Source: Candidatus Eisenbacteria bacterium
GTDB taxonomy: Bacteria > Eisenbacteria > RBG-16-71-46 > JAFGJU01
NCBI GenBank assembly: GCA_026388185.1
Contig: JAPLKG010000018.1
Location: 1-64,000, forward strand
Direction: 5' to 3'
Length of the DNA stretch: 64,000 nucleotides
The position numbers and the translations under genes were made by a program. Shown piece after piece: positions 1 to 8,888 of the stretch; the stretch's first letter is position 1, and each line of letters starts with the position of its first letter. The notes below the pieces were generated by a model that was not told where the DNA came from, made no database searches, and saw only the letters and a list, made by a program, of their open reading frames with translations.

Positions 1-139
1 CTCCCTATCGAGACTTTGTCGGACCGCTTAGGCCCAGGTGTTGCCACACTGAACCCGATCCCTCACTACGGGGCTGACAAGCAGTTACCCCGACCGGCTC
101 CTCTCAGCCGGCTAGAACAGCGCGCCCTTTGCTGGGCAC

Positions 140-2722
140 TCACCGCAGGAGCACAATTTTCTGTGCCCTGCCGTCGTCTCCGCAGCGGAGATGACACAAG
201 TAGACTCCGGAGCTCACGGGTCTACCGGCCTCGTCTTTGCCGTCCCAGACCGAGGTCTTCTTCACTCCGACTGCGCCGGTGTGCCCTTGCTCCAAGATCT
301 TCACCATCCTACCAGCAGGGTCAAAGATTGCAAGGACGTAGTGAGTGGGATTCTTCATCGCAGGAAGCGCGAAGGGAATGTGCGTGGAGGGGTTGAACGG
401 ATTCGGGAAGCTCGTACCCAGATAAAGGGCCACCGAAGGCGCCGCTTGATCGGGCAACGAGATGAGCGTAGTGTCGATCTCTGCGAGAGAGGCCAGAGAT
501 GCAACGGCAAGCTTAGTCACGTTGGTCGCGAAAGAAAGATCGAGATTGCCGACCGTGTCGCCAATGCTGTGGTAATAGGGGTTCGAGCTGTAGCCAATCT
601 CAATTCCACAGAGCGCACTGTAGCCTCTGTCCCAGAACGAGGCGTGATCGCTCCATCGCAAGCTCGAGTCTAACAGCTTGGTCAACGACAGTTCCGGGAC
701 AAACTCGTCTCTCACAGCAATGCAGTAGTCGACAAGCCACTCCGACGCGGAATTTGAGACGAGGTAAGCGTTCGGAGTTCCGTAGCCTATCATGTCGAAA
801 TTAAGAACTCCTGCGATATTGTCGCCGCACGAAGCGACCTCACCCGCGTAATAGGCGCTGCCGAGAAGCCCCTGTTCCTCGCCGGAGAAACATACGAATC
901 TTATCGACGAGGAGAAGGCGAAATCCGCAAGCACCTTCGCCGCCTCGAGCACGAGACTTGTGCCCGTGGCGTTATCGTCCGCCCCGGGTGCGTTCGCCAT
1001 CGGGTCCGCCGAGTAGCTGTCGTAGTGGGCGCAGACCACGTACGTCTCCTCGGGATTCGTGCTACCCGGGAGCGTGGCCACGACGTTCCGCCATCTGTCA
1101 GGGAAATTGTCGTTGAGCGACGACCAGTCGAGCCCGCCGTCCGTCGTGCGAACGTTGGAAGCGGTGCCCACGGCCCAGCCGTGAAGAGTGTCCGTGAAGC
1201 ATACGCCATATAGAGTTGATTGCATTCCGCCGTTCTGAATTGCCCAGGTCGTTCCGCCGTCCGACGTGTGGAGCACGACGCCGTAGGTACCCACGGCCCA
1301 ACCCCGCAGACTGTCGGCGAAACACACGCTCTCCAAGATGCTGGTCACACCCGACGATTGAACTTCCCACGTCGTTCCACCGTCGCGAGTTCGAAGTATC
1401 GCACCGCTCGTACCGACCGTCCAGCCTCTCAGACTGTCCACGAAACACACGTCGTAGAGCTTGGATTGCGTGTTGCTTGTCTGACGTAACCAGCTCTCGC
1501 CACCATCGAAACTGCGAAGTATCTCTCCGTTTCCCCCCACAATCCAGCCATTCTGCAAATCTGTGAATTCGACGTCGTCGAGCGTCTGCTGTGATCCGCT
1601 CGTCTTGGGGGTCCACGCAAGACCACCGTCCGTGGTTTTGCGCAGCGTGCCGTTGGCACCGCACACCCAACCCACCATCGAGTTCACAAATTTCACGCCG
1701 TACAGGAAGTTGGTATTTGAATATCCCAGAGAGTCCCACGTCACTCCGCCGTCGAATGTTCTCAGAACGCAGCCTCGTGAACCGCAGATCCAACCGCTGT
1801 CGGCGGCGATGAACGAGGCCTTCCAAAGGGTGGGCCTGCTCCTCCAACTGCGCTTCTCCCAGCTATCGCCTCCGTCCACCGTGTGAAAAATGGCGCCGTC
1901 GCTGCCGGCGGCGTATCCCTCGGAACCCACGAAGGCCACGGCCCTGAGCGGAATTCCGAAGTAGCTGTCGTAGGAAACGTCTATGCCCATGCTGTCGAAC
2001 TGTTCGTATATGTACTCCGCGGCGTTTGCACAATGTGGGCTGTAAGAATACCTTGTTCTTAATGTGTCGGAGCCGGAGGGTATACTTATGGGTTCTTCGC
2101 CGGTAAGCAAGTTCAGGTAGTCAAGAACGTCGGTAGTTGAGACCGACTGAACCATCTGATTGATGAAGTAACTCTCGAGGGGCGAATACGGAGGGCTCAA
2201 TGACGGCAACGCGCGAGACGACAACGCGGAGACCGGCAACGCTGGCGCAATCGAAACAGGATTCCTCTCAAAGGGAACGAGCAACTGGATTTCAAAACCG
2301 AGGGTCTTGAGCCTGTCTCCGATGTTCTCATCGGCATAAACAAGATAGGTGTCCCCCCTACTCCAGAGAACTTTGCCCACGCCGGAAAGAGTTTCTTCAC
2401 TCACAAAGGGCGACCGGCCGGCAAGATAGTAGAAGCCGGGGTCAACATATTCCGCCAGCACGCGGACGGTTGCACCGGCGGACTCAAGAGATCTGAGGAC
2501 GGAACGATCTGCAACAAGAAGACCCGGTGAAAGCGGCTCGTCTGGAGGAAGAAGCCAGGAAACCGATAAGCTCGAGGGTACTCCTCTCGCCTCGACTACC
2601 GAAACATCGTAGGCAGGCATCCGGTGGGGCAGGTCAAGGGCAAGAACACCCCGCGCCAGAAGAAAACCGGACAAAACAATAATGAGGGCGGCCAGCCCTC
2701 TTTTCGAATCACCTGGAATCAC
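140..2722 (-). CDS. Secreted M28-family metallopeptidase with internal seven-repeat propeller and C-terminal sorting domain
   Basis: The 860-residue protein has an N-terminal hydrophobic signal segment (about residues 8-29). The M28 zinc-peptidase core lies at about 545-745 with the expected metal ligands: H566 (CAHYDS), D582/D583 (GADDNA), E615/E616 (SGEEQG), D643 (NFDMIG) and H718 (YYHS). Between residues 258 and 545, before the first catalytic strand, sit seven Ycf48/BNR-like repeats, each with 'GW..G..G...RT.DGG..W' and DGG tripeptides about 40 residues apart. The last 90 residues form a FlgD-like fold that starts with PNPFNPS and ends in KIVLLR, a secretion/anchoring tail. It most likely acts outside the cell or on its surface as an aminopeptidase. 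The GTG start is the furthest upstream and has only a weak Shine-Dalgarno (AGAGAG). The gene follows the degP terminator, so it is probably a separate unit. Confidence 0.85.
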   Translation of the reverse strand: MIPGDSKRGLAALIIVLSGFLLARGVLALDLPHRMPAYDVSVVEARGVPSSLSVSWLLPPDEPLSPGLLVADRSVLRSLESAGATVRVLAEYVDPGFYYLAGRSPFVSEETLSGVGKVLWSRGDTYLVYADENIGDRLKTLGFEIQLLVPFERNPVSIAPALPVSALSSRALPSLSPPYSPLESYFINQMVQSVSTTDVLDYLNLLTGEEPISIPSGSDTLRTRYSYSPHCANAAEYIYEQFDSMGIDVSYDSYFGIPLRAVAFVGSEGYAAGSDGAIFHTVDGGDSWEKRSWRSRPTLWKASFIAADSGWICGSRGCVLRTFDGGVTWDSLGYSNTNFLYGVKFVNSMVGWVCGANGTLRKTTDGGLAWTPKTSGSQQTLDDVEFTDLQNGWIVGGNGEILRSFDGGESWLRQTSNTQSKLYDVCFVDSLRGWTVGTSGAILRTRDGGTTWEVQSSGVTSILESVCFADSLRGWAVGTYGVVLHTSDGGTTWAIQNGGMQSTLYGVCFTDTLHGWAVGTASNVRTTDGGLDWSSLNDNFPDRWRNVVATLPGSTNPEETYVVCAHYDSYSADPMANAPGADDNATGTSLVLEAAKVLADFAFSSSIRFVCFSGEEQGLLGSAYYAGEVASCGDNIAGVLNFDMIGYGTPNAYLVSNSASEWLVDYCIAVRDEFVPELSLTKLLDSSLRWSDHASFWDRGYSALCGIEIGYSSNPYYHSIGDTVGNLDLSFATNVTKLAVASLASLAEIDTTLISLPDQAAPSVALYLGTSFPNPFNPSTHIPFALPAMKNPTHYVLAIFDPAGRMVKILEQGHTGAVGVKKTSVWDGKDEAGRPVSSGVYLCHLRCGDDGRAQKIVLLR

Positions 2723-2849
2723 TTCAGTCTCTCTTTGCCAGTTCGCCAGCCCTACACTCTACTTGGAATCATACCACGTTTCGGCTTTGCCGTCAACATA
2801 ACTTGCGATTACGGCGACAGTTGCGACAACTCCGGTTCCATCCCGCCCC

Positions 2850-2893
2850 AAAAACGTGAGCCGCGTGCGTGGTCACGTTCCACACGCGGCTCA
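2850..2893 (-). terminator. Rho-independent terminator after degP
   Basis: A long GC-rich stem (2857-2872 paired with 2880-2893, one bulge, 7-nt loop) is followed on the minus strand by five T residues (2850-2854). It lies 37 nt past the degP stop and is placed to end the dnaK-degP operon. Confidence 0.85.
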
Positions 2894-2929
2894 ACTATTT
2901 GGGTGGCCTGGAGCGTTCCTGCTCACGAC

Positions 2930-4450
2930 CTACTTCGGCAACCTGACCGCCACGAACAGTGTTGCGTTCGCGCGCCTGATCAGGAACAGAGCGGCCTCGC
3001 CGCGTTTCGACTTGGCGAGGGCCTTCTCGTATTCGGAGGCCGTCTTCACCTTCTCCTTGTTTACCTCCTTGACGAGATCTCCCTGGGCTATCCCTGCAGT
3101 CTGTGCAGGACTTCCTCCCTTCACGCTCGTCACGACAACGCCCTCTTCGCCTTCGTAGCCAAGCCTTGATGCAAGCGCAGAAGTGAGAGTTTCCACTTCG
3201 ATCCCGATCTCGCTCACCGCCTTCTCCCTTGTCTCGGCAGGGGCCGCCTCTTCAACGGGAAGCTCTCCGAGTTCGAGAGTGACTTTCTTCTCGTTGCCGT
3301 CCCTGAGTATGGTTGCTTCAGCTCTGCTACCCGGTTTGGTCTCTACGACCATGTTTCTTAGGGCGACGGTGTCGTCCACCTTCTTGCCGTTGAATTCGAG
3401 AATGACGTCGCCGCGCCTGAGCCCCGCTTTCTCGGCCGGACCGCCCTTGGTGATCTCACTGATTACAATTCCCCTGGGCGCTTCGAGACCCAGAGCTTGG
3501 GCCATGTTCTCGTCGATGTTCTGAATCACGACTCCCATCCATCCCCTGACGACCTTGCCCTGTCTGACGAGATCCTCCATCACTTTCTTCGCCATCTCTA
3601 TCGGAATCGCAAAACCGATGCCCTGGTTGCCTCCGGTTCTGCTGAGTATCGCCGTGTTTATACCGATGACTTCTCCGCGAAGATTCACAAGAGCGCCACC
3701 GCTGTTGCCGGGGTTTATGGCGGCGTCCGTCTGAATGAAATCCTCGTACTCGGCGAGACCGACGTTCGAACGGCCCTTGGCGCTCACAATACCTGCCGTC
3801 ACTGTCTGCTCCAACTGCTCCGAGAACGGACTGCCGACTGCGAGCACCCATTCCCCGACTTCCATTTGTCGCGAATCTCCGAACCTCGCCACGGGAAGAT
3901 CGTCGGCCTCTATCTTTATCACCGCCACGTCCGTCTTGGAGTCGCTTCCCACCACCTTCGCGTCATACTTCTTATCGTTGTAGAGGGTGACTTGGATCTT
4001 GTCGGCGTCGGCAATCACGTGATAGTTGGTCAGAACGTATCCATCCTTGCTGACAATTACTCCGGACCCAATTCCTCTCTGCCGCATTTCACCCTCGGGG
4101 ACGGGCCCGCGGAAAAACTTCCCAAAAAAATCGTCTCCGAAAAACTCATCGAAAGGAGAACCGGGGGTGTTTCTCTGAACGTCTGCACTCTTCACGACCT
4201 TCTCGCTCGAGATGGTGACGACGACCGGCCTCACCATTTTTGCCACCATCACGAAGGCCTTGCTTGTGTTCTGGAGCAGCAGAAGTCCCTCTGGAATCTG
4301 CTCGGACGAGCCGAGCGTAACGGCCTTCCCTTTCTCCGAGCCAAAACCGAATCTGACAAGCCCGACGTCAGAAGCAATGTAAATCCCAAGAGTAAGACCG
4401 ACAAGAATGCAGCAGATTGAGAAGAAAAGGTGTTTGTGCCTGGATCTCAT
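2930..4450 (-). CDS. degP: DegP/HtrA family periplasmic serine protease (Do)
   Basis: This is a 506-residue S1C protease with chaperone and proteolytic roles in envelope quality control. One N-terminal membrane segment (about residues 7-28) exports or anchors it. The catalytic triad is visible as H144 (TNYHVI), D174 (KTDVAVIK) and S250 (GNSGGA). Two PDZ domains follow at about 300-390 and 415-506. I chose the ATG at 4450 because GGAGG lies 7 nt upstream; the longer TTG frame from 4483 lacks such a site and overlaps the dnaJ stop. It is the last gene of the dnaK-DUF1844-grpE-dnaJ-degP operon, which suggests that cytoplasmic and periplasmic folding stress are controlled together. Confidence 0.96.
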   Translation of the reverse strand: MRSRHKHLFFSICCILVGLTLGIYIASDVGLVRFGFGSEKGKAVTLGSSEQIPEGLLLLQNTSKAFVMVAKMVRPVVVTISSEKVVKSADVQRNTPGSPFDEFFGDDFFGKFFRGPVPEGEMRQRGIGSGVIVSKDGYVLTNYHVIADADKIQVTLYNDKKYDAKVVGSDSKTDVAVIKIEADDLPVARFGDSRQMEVGEWVLAVGSPFSEQLEQTVTAGIVSAKGRSNVGLAEYEDFIQTDAAINPGNSGGALVNLRGEVIGINTAILSRTGGNQGIGFAIPIEMAKKVMEDLVRQGKVVRGWMGVVIQNIDENMAQALGLEAPRGIVISEITKGGPAEKAGLRRGDVILEFNGKKVDDTVALRNMVVETKPGSRAEATILRDGNEKKVTLELGELPVEEAAPAETREKAVSEIGIEVETLTSALASRLGYEGEEGVVVTSVKGGSPAQTAGIAQGDLVKEVNKEKVKTASEYEKALAKSKRGEAALFLIRRANATLFVAVRLPK

Positions 4451-4479
4451 GTCTATTCCTCCGAAAGTGTAGCGTGAGT

Positions 4480-5607
4480 TCAATGCTCGAGTCCACCCTC
4501 CCTGGCGAACTCTTCGATGAGCTTCTTCTGCTTTTCAGTGATGTTGGACGGTGTAACCACCTCGATCTTTACGAACTGATCCCCCTGAAACCCGTTTTTC
4601 TTCAGACCCAACCCCTTGAGTCTGAACGTCACACCATTTTGAACACCGGCCGGTATCTTGAGTTCCACCTTACGGCCGTCAACCGTGCTCACTTTTATCT
4701 TGGTGCCAAGAACTGCCTGCGCGATATTGATGGGGACAGTGCAGTGTATACTTGCGCCTTTCCTGGTAAAGAAGCTGTGAGGGCCCACCTTGACCTGGAT
4801 GAAGAGATCGCCATGAGGCCCGCCTGCTACGCCAGGCTCGCCCTGACCTCTGAGGCGTATCTTTTCTCCGGAGGAAATCCCCTTGGGGACAGTGACGACG
4901 TATTTCTTTCTGGCGTTGGCCGTTCCTCTCCCGGCGCAAGCCGAGCAAGGCTCGCCGGGGAGCACGCCTCTTCCCAAACACCTTGGACACGGCCTGCTGA
5001 CGGCAAACGCGCCCTGGGCAAAAGATATGCTGCCACGGCCCCCGCACTCCGGGCAGGTCGTTCTCTTGGAGCCAGGTTTTGCACCGGTCCCGCCACACAC
5101 GGTGCAATTTTCCTCTTTGGGAATGGTTATCGTTGTCTTGCCGCCCTTGACCGCCAGTTCGAAGGGCACCTCGAGCTCCAGGTTTATGTCTTCGCCCTTC
5201 TGGGGACCGTAGCTTTCCGCTCTCACTCTGGAGCCACCAAAGAGACTGCTGAAGATATCTCCAAGCCCGCCAAAACCACCGAGGTCTTCGTACGAGAACG
5301 TGGCGCCCTGTCCGGCGCTCCCCGTGAAGGGACCGCCAAAGTCAGAGCCCCGAAATCCCCCGGACCCCGTGAAGACCCCACTCCCCAGCCTTCTCATCTG
5401 ATCATACTGAGCGCGCTTCTGCGGGTCACTCAAGACGTCGTAGGCCTCCGAGACGTCCTTGAATCTGTTCTCGGCGGCCTTGTTACCGGGGTTGGCATCC
5501 GGGTGGTATTTCTTTGCGAGCTTTCTGTAGGCTTTCTTTATCTCGTCAACACCCGCGGTCTCGCTGACCCCCAGAATCTCGTAGAAGTTTTTTTGGGTCT
5601 GCGGCAT
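4480..5607 (-). CDS. dnaJ: Co-chaperone DnaJ (Hsp40)
   Basis: The 375-residue type I DnaJ stimulates DnaK ATPase activity and delivers unfolded clients. It has a J domain at about residues 7-70 with the HPD motif at 35-37, a Gly/Phe-rich linker (about 75-130), and four zinc-binding CxxCxGxG-type repeats ([32 protein letters not shown]). The C-terminal substrate-binding domains follow. The ATG lies two bases after the grpE stop, so translation is probably coupled. The length is normal for the family. Confidence 0.98.
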   Translation of the reverse strand: MPQTQKNFYEILGVSETAGVDEIKKAYRKLAKKYHPDANPGNKAAENRFKDVSEAYDVLSDPQKRAQYDQMRRLGSGVFTGSGGFRGSDFGGPFTGSAGQGATFSYEDLGGFGGLGDIFSSLFGGSRVRAESYGPQKGEDINLELEVPFELAVKGGKTTITIPKEENCTVCGGTGAKPGSKRTTCPECGGRGSISFAQGAFAVSRPCPRCLGRGVLPGEPCSACAGRGTANARKKYVVTVPKGISSGEKIRLRGQGEPGVAGGPHGDLFIQVKVGPHSFFTRKGASIHCTVPINIAQAVLGTKIKVSTVDGRKVELKIPAGVQNGVTFRLKGLGLKKNGFQGDQFVKIEVVTPSNITEKQKKLIEEFAREGGLEH

Positions 5608-5609
5608 GC

Positions 5610-6173
5610 TTATTCGTCATCCTGGTCAGATTGTATCTGTGTAACCTCGACCTTGCTGGGTCTCACAAGTTTGCCCTTGAAGGTGTAACCCTTCTGGAAG
5701 TCCTTGACTATCTCGCCGTCGGCTCCTTCCTTCACTTTTGTCACAACTACCGCCTCGTGGAAATTGGGATCGAAGCTCTGCCCTTTGCACACGATGGCCT
5801 CGAGGCCCTCTACTTGAAGCGTGGACTTGAGTTTTCCGTAGATCAGTCTGACTCCCCTCAGAACTTCCTCGCTATCAGAGTTCGAATCCAGGCTCTCGAT
5901 GGCCCGTTCGAGGTCGTCCATCACGGGAAGAAGTTTGCATATCAGCTCGGCCTTTGCGTAGTCGTACGCTTCGACAAGTTCCCGCTGTGTCCGCTTTCGG
6001 TAGTTTGCAAACTCAGCCTGAAGCCTTTGAAGGTGATCGAGATATTCTTGCGCCAGATTCCTCTCTTCTTCTATTTCGCTCTCGATTTCCTTTCCGGTCT
6101 CCTCTTCGGCAACAACCTCTGAATCGGGAGGAGCGGGCTCGTGCCCCGCTCCAACCTTCCTCTTCTTCGCCAT
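5610..6173 (-). CDS. grpE: Nucleotide exchange factor GrpE
   Basis: The 187-residue protein exchanges ADP for ATP on DnaK. It has an acidic disordered N-terminus, a long coiled coil (about 35-95, containing the conserved 'FANYRKR' type sequence), and the C-terminal beta domain ending in the usual '[19 protein letters not shown]'-like block. A GGAG ribosome-binding site sits 8 nt before the ATG. It lies between the DUF1844 gene (12-nt gap) and dnaJ. Confidence 0.97.
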   Translation of the reverse strand: MAKKRKVGAGHEPAPPDSEVVAEEETGKEIESEIEEERNLAQEYLDHLQRLQAEFANYRKRTQRELVEAYDYAKAELICKLLPVMDDLERAIESLDSNSDSEEVLRGVRLIYGKLKSTLQVEGLEAIVCKGQSFDPNFHEAVVVTKVKEGADGEIVKDFQKGYTFKGKLVRPSKVEVTQIQSDQDDE

Positions 6174-6185
6174 CTATCTCACTCC

Positions 6186-6536
6186 TCAGGGTTTCTTGTC
6201 GTCTGTCTCGCCCGCAGTCTTCTGAGCCTTCGTCTCTGGTTGTGGCCCTTTTTCCTGTTCCTGGCGATCTTTTTCGACCTCGTCAAGATAGTTCATTCTT
6301 AGCTCGGTGAGCGCCGTCCTCAGAGTTCTGGTCTCTTCTTCGGTGCGATTGCCGTTAGTCTTGTCTTCCAGCATACCGAGCATGTCGATTGTGAAACGTG
6401 CCTGGTCCAGATTTCTCTCAATCTTCTGAGTCAACGGACTTATCAGTTTGCCCAGGGCAATCATTGCGGTGGACTGAAGATTGATGACGAGGCCCATGAA
6501 AAGTGCCTCGTTCAAGCCGGGCTCTCTTTCGACCAT
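6186..6536 (-). CDS. DUF1844 domain protein
   Basis: The 116-residue protein is recognisable as DUF1844 by its amphipathic first half (GLVINLQSTAMIALGK.. then LDQARFTIDMLGMLEDKT) and its ending in a charged low-complexity tail. It has no signal peptide, and its biochemical function is unknown. It has its own strong GGAGG site 7 nt before the ATG and lies between dnaK and grpE, so it is co-expressed with the Hsp70 system. A role linked to DnaK or to membrane-associated folding is possible but not shown by the sequence. Confidence 0.85.
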   Translation of the reverse strand: MVEREPGLNEALFMGLVINLQSTAMIALGKLISPLTQKIERNLDQARFTIDMLGMLEDKTNGNRTEEETRTLRTALTELRMNYLDEVEKDRQEQEKGPQPETKAQKTAGETDDKKP

Positions 6537-6591
6537 GTAGTCCTCCCCAACCTATTCTACGACTGCTCTACAACACGTGCAGCGACAGTAC

Positions 6592-8526
6592 TTACTCCAC
6601 GACCTCAAAGTCGGCGTCAACGGCGTCTCCCTCTTTGCGTTCCTTGGGACCGGCTTGAGGGCCTGCCTGACCCTGAGACGCACCTCCGGCTGACTCCGAG
6701 CCTGTGTGCTGTGCTCCGGCGCCTGGAGAGGCTTTTGCGTACATCTGCTCGGCGGCATCGTGCCACACTTGCGTCAGCGCTTCGGTGGCGGACCTGATCT
6801 CGTCAACGTTGTCGTTCTTGACCGCCTCCTTGACTCTGGAGACGGCGGCCTCAACCTTGGCTTTCATGTCAGGGTCGAGGTTGGCACCCGCCTGCTTGAG
6901 GTTTTTCTCAGTCTCATAAACCATCTGGTCCGCGCGGTTTCGGGCGTCTATCCCGTCCCTGCGCTTCTTGTCTTCCGAAGTGTGCTCTTCGGCATCCCTC
7001 ACCATTCTCTTGATCTCTTCCTCTTTGAGACCGCTGGAAGCTTCTATGCGGATACTCTGCTCACGCCCCGTGGCCTTGTCCTTTGCCGAGACGTTGAGGA
7101 TTCCGTTCGCGTCTATGTCGAACGTCACCTCAATCTGCGGAATGCCTCTCGGCGCAGGAGGAATGCCCGTCAGTTGAAAGCGGCCTATGGTCCTGTTGTC
7201 AACCGCCATCGGCCGTTCGCCCTGGAGCACGTGAATCTCCACGGTCGTCTGATCGTCGGCCGCCGTGGTGAAAGTCTCGCTTCTTCGTGTCGGGATGGTG
7301 GTGTTTCGTTCGATGAGCTTTGTGCAAACTCCACCCAGCGTCTCGATGCCGAGAGAGAGCGGCGTCACATCGAGCAGGAGAATGTCCTTCACTTCTCCGG
7401 CCAAGACTCCTGCCTGAATCGCGGCACCGACGGCAACCACCTCATCGGGATTCACACCCTTGTGAGGCTCCTTCTCGAAAAGCTCCTTCACGAGCTGTTG
7501 GACTTTAGGCATCCTTGTTTGGCCACCGACCAGGATTACCTCGTCGATTTCACTGGGCTTGAGCCCCGCGTCGGCCATGGCTTTTCTGCACGGCCCGACT
7601 GTGCGCTGGACAAGGTCGTCCACCAGTTGCTCCAGCTTCGCTCTCGTGAGAGTAATGTTGAGATGCTTCGGTCCTGACTGATCTGCGGTAATGAAGGGCA
7701 GATTGACCTCAGTCTGTATCGTGCTCGAAAGCTCACACTTCGCCTTCTCCGCAGCCTCCTTGAGCCTCTGAAGAGCCATCGCATCCTTTCTGAGGTCAAT
7801 CCCCTCTTGCTTCTTGAACTCGTCTGCCAGCCAATCCATGATTCGCTGGTCGAAGTCGTCGCCGCCAAGATGCGTGTCGCCGTTGGTCGCTTTGACTTCG
7901 AACACACCATCGCCGAGCTCAAGTATCGAGATATCAAAGGTGCCGCCTCCAAGGTCGTACACGGCGATCTTTTCATCTTTTTTCTTGTCCAGCCCGTAAG
8001 CCAAAGAGGCAGCAGTAGGTTCATTAATGATCCTCTTGACGTCAAGGCCCGCTATCCTTCCCGCATCCTTTGTCGCCTGCCTCTGACTGTCGTTGAAGTA
8101 TGCGGGCACGGTGATGACGGCTTCTGTGACTTTCTCGCCCAGGTACTCCTCCGCTGTTTGCTTCATCTTCTGGAGAATCATCGCGGAGATCTCGGGCGGC
8201 GTGTAATCCTGGCCTGCAATCTTGACTGTGGCCAGGTCGTTCTTCGCCCTCATCACTTCGTACGGAACCGTGGCGATTTCGGAGGTGACTTCGTCGTACT
8301 TCCGTCCCATGAACCTCTTTATTGAATAGATCGTGTTCCTGGGATTCGTAATCGCCTGGCGCTTGGCCACGAGCCCGACCAGTCTCTCCCCCGTCTTTGT
8401 AAAAGCGACAACTGAAGGCGTAGTTCGTCCGCCCTCAGAGTTCGCGATGACCACGGCTTCTCCGCCCTCCATGACTGCTACACAGGAGTTCGTCGTACCA
8501 AGGTCGATTCCTATTGTCTTTCCCAT
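6592..8526 (-). CDS. dnaK: Molecular chaperone DnaK (Hsp70)
   Basis: This is a 644-residue Hsp70. The ATPase domain starts with [17 protein letters not shown] and contains the phosphate-binding block [12 protein letters not shown] and the hinge [11 protein letters not shown]. The substrate-binding domain and helical lid follow, and the C-terminus ends in an acidic 'DADFEVVE'-type tail. The frame is open to 8712, but the ATG at 8526 begins the conserved N-terminus and has an AGAGAGG site. The extension would also start upstream of the sigma-54 promoter at 8604-8619. It is the first gene of the folding operon. Regulation appears to be by sigma-54 with upstream activator sites rather than by CIRCE/HrcA or sigma-32. 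Confidence 0.98.
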   Translation of the reverse strand: MGKTIGIDLGTTNSCVAVMEGGEAVVIANSEGGRTTPSVVAFTKTGERLVGLVAKRQAITNPRNTIYSIKRFMGRKYDEVTSEIATVPYEVMRAKNDLATVKIAGQDYTPPEISAMILQKMKQTAEEYLGEKVTEAVITVPAYFNDSQRQATKDAGRIAGLDVKRIINEPTAASLAYGLDKKKDEKIAVYDLGGGTFDISILELGDGVFEVKATNGDTHLGGDDFDQRIMDWLADEFKKQEGIDLRKDAMALQRLKEAAEKAKCELSSTIQTEVNLPFITADQSGPKHLNITLTRAKLEQLVDDLVQRTVGPCRKAMADAGLKPSEIDEVILVGGQTRMPKVQQLVKELFEKEPHKGVNPDEVVAVGAAIQAGVLAGEVKDILLLDVTPLSLGIETLGGVCTKLIERNTTIPTRRSETFTTAADDQTTVEIHVLQGERPMAVDNRTIGRFQLTGIPPAPRGIPQIEVTFDIDANGILNVSAKDKATGREQSIRIEASSGLKEEEIKRMVRDAEEHTSEDKKRRDGIDARNRADQMVYETEKNLKQAGANLDPDMKAKVEAAVSRVKEAVKNDNVDEIRSATEALTQVWHDAAEQMYAKASPGAGAQHTGSESAGGASQGQAGPQAGPKERKEGDAVDADFEVVE

Positions 8527-8603
8527 GTTCAAAACCTCTCTTTGTGAAGGCAAGTCATCGAAATTTTCTTCGCCGAGACCTCCATTGTTCGGTGTAGAGA
8601 AAG

Positions 8604-8619
8604 AGCAAGTCGTGTGCCA
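8604..8619 (-). promoter_or_regulatory. Sigma-54 (RpoN) promoter of the dnaK operon
   Basis: The minus strand reads TGGCAC-ACGAC-TTGCT, an exact match to the -24/-12 consensus TGGCAC-N5-TTGCW. The predicted start site is near 8593, giving a leader of about 67 nt before the dnaK ATG. Three palindromes 110-230 nt further upstream and the adjacent activator gene fit a sigma-54 enhancer layout. Confidence 0.85.
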
Positions 8620-8725
8620 CGGGCCGAAATAAGAACCTCGTCTCGGTAGTCTCTTGCTTGAGAAGAAGTTATGACGCCGTTGGAGTTCCAGAGTCCGAGG
8701 CGTCCGCCTCATCTGGAAGAGAAAT

Positions 8726-8740
8726 GTTTCAAAATGAAAC
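8726..8740. promoter_or_regulatory. Upstream activator palindrome 1 (GTTTCA-AAA-TGAAAC)
   Basis: A perfect 15-bp inverted repeat with a 3-nt centre, about 140 nt upstream of the predicted dnaK start site. It is the promoter-proximal copy of three and a likely binding site for the Fis-type helix-turn-helix of the adjacent sigma-54 activator. Confidence 0.75.
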
Positions 8741-8748
8741 CACCCACT

Positions 8749-8763
8749 GCTTCATTGTGAAAC
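8749..8763. promoter_or_regulatory. Upstream activator palindrome 2 (GCTTCA-TTG-TGAAAC)
   Basis: The second copy differs from the consensus by one base in the left arm. Its centre is 23 bp from copy 1, close to two helical turns, which would place two dimers on the same DNA face. Confidence 0.7.
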
Positions 8764-8810
8764 AATACTCGGGGTGCGGCACGAACTGAGTCGCATTTGC
8801 ACAGAGAATG

Positions 8811-8825
8811 GTTTCATTATGAAAC
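8811..8825. promoter_or_regulatory. Upstream activator palindrome 3 (GTTTCA-TTA-TGAAAC)
   Basis: The third, perfect copy lies 62 bp from the centre of copy 2 (close to six helical turns), between the stop of the activator gene and dnaK. The arms match copy 1 exactly and the spacer differs, as expected for a protein-binding site. Confidence 0.75.
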
Positions 8826-8888
8826 GACGTCGGGACAAGCTGGCCCTGATGAGCGAAACCGGAGCATGCGTCCAGCGTACTCGCGGCT

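Noticed and set aside
1-139. RNA gene or further gene at the left edge
   Set aside because: Only a short GC hairpin (CCGGCT...AGCCGG near 96-114) is visible; nothing else could be supported.
3497-5688. Long plus-strand open frames opposite degP and dnaJ (up to 423 codons)
   Set aside because: They lie antisense to conserved genes and have no recognisable domain, a known effect of high-GC codon use.
8527-8712. N-terminal extension of dnaK to 8712
   Set aside because: It would start upstream of the sigma-54 promoter and lacks conserved sequence; the ATG at 8526 begins the universal DnaK N-terminus.
8726-8825. The three palindromes as a CRISPR array or CIRCE element
   Set aside because: They are 15 bp with unequal spacing, and the sequence is not TTAGCACTC-N9-GAGTGCTAA; they fit a regulator site better.
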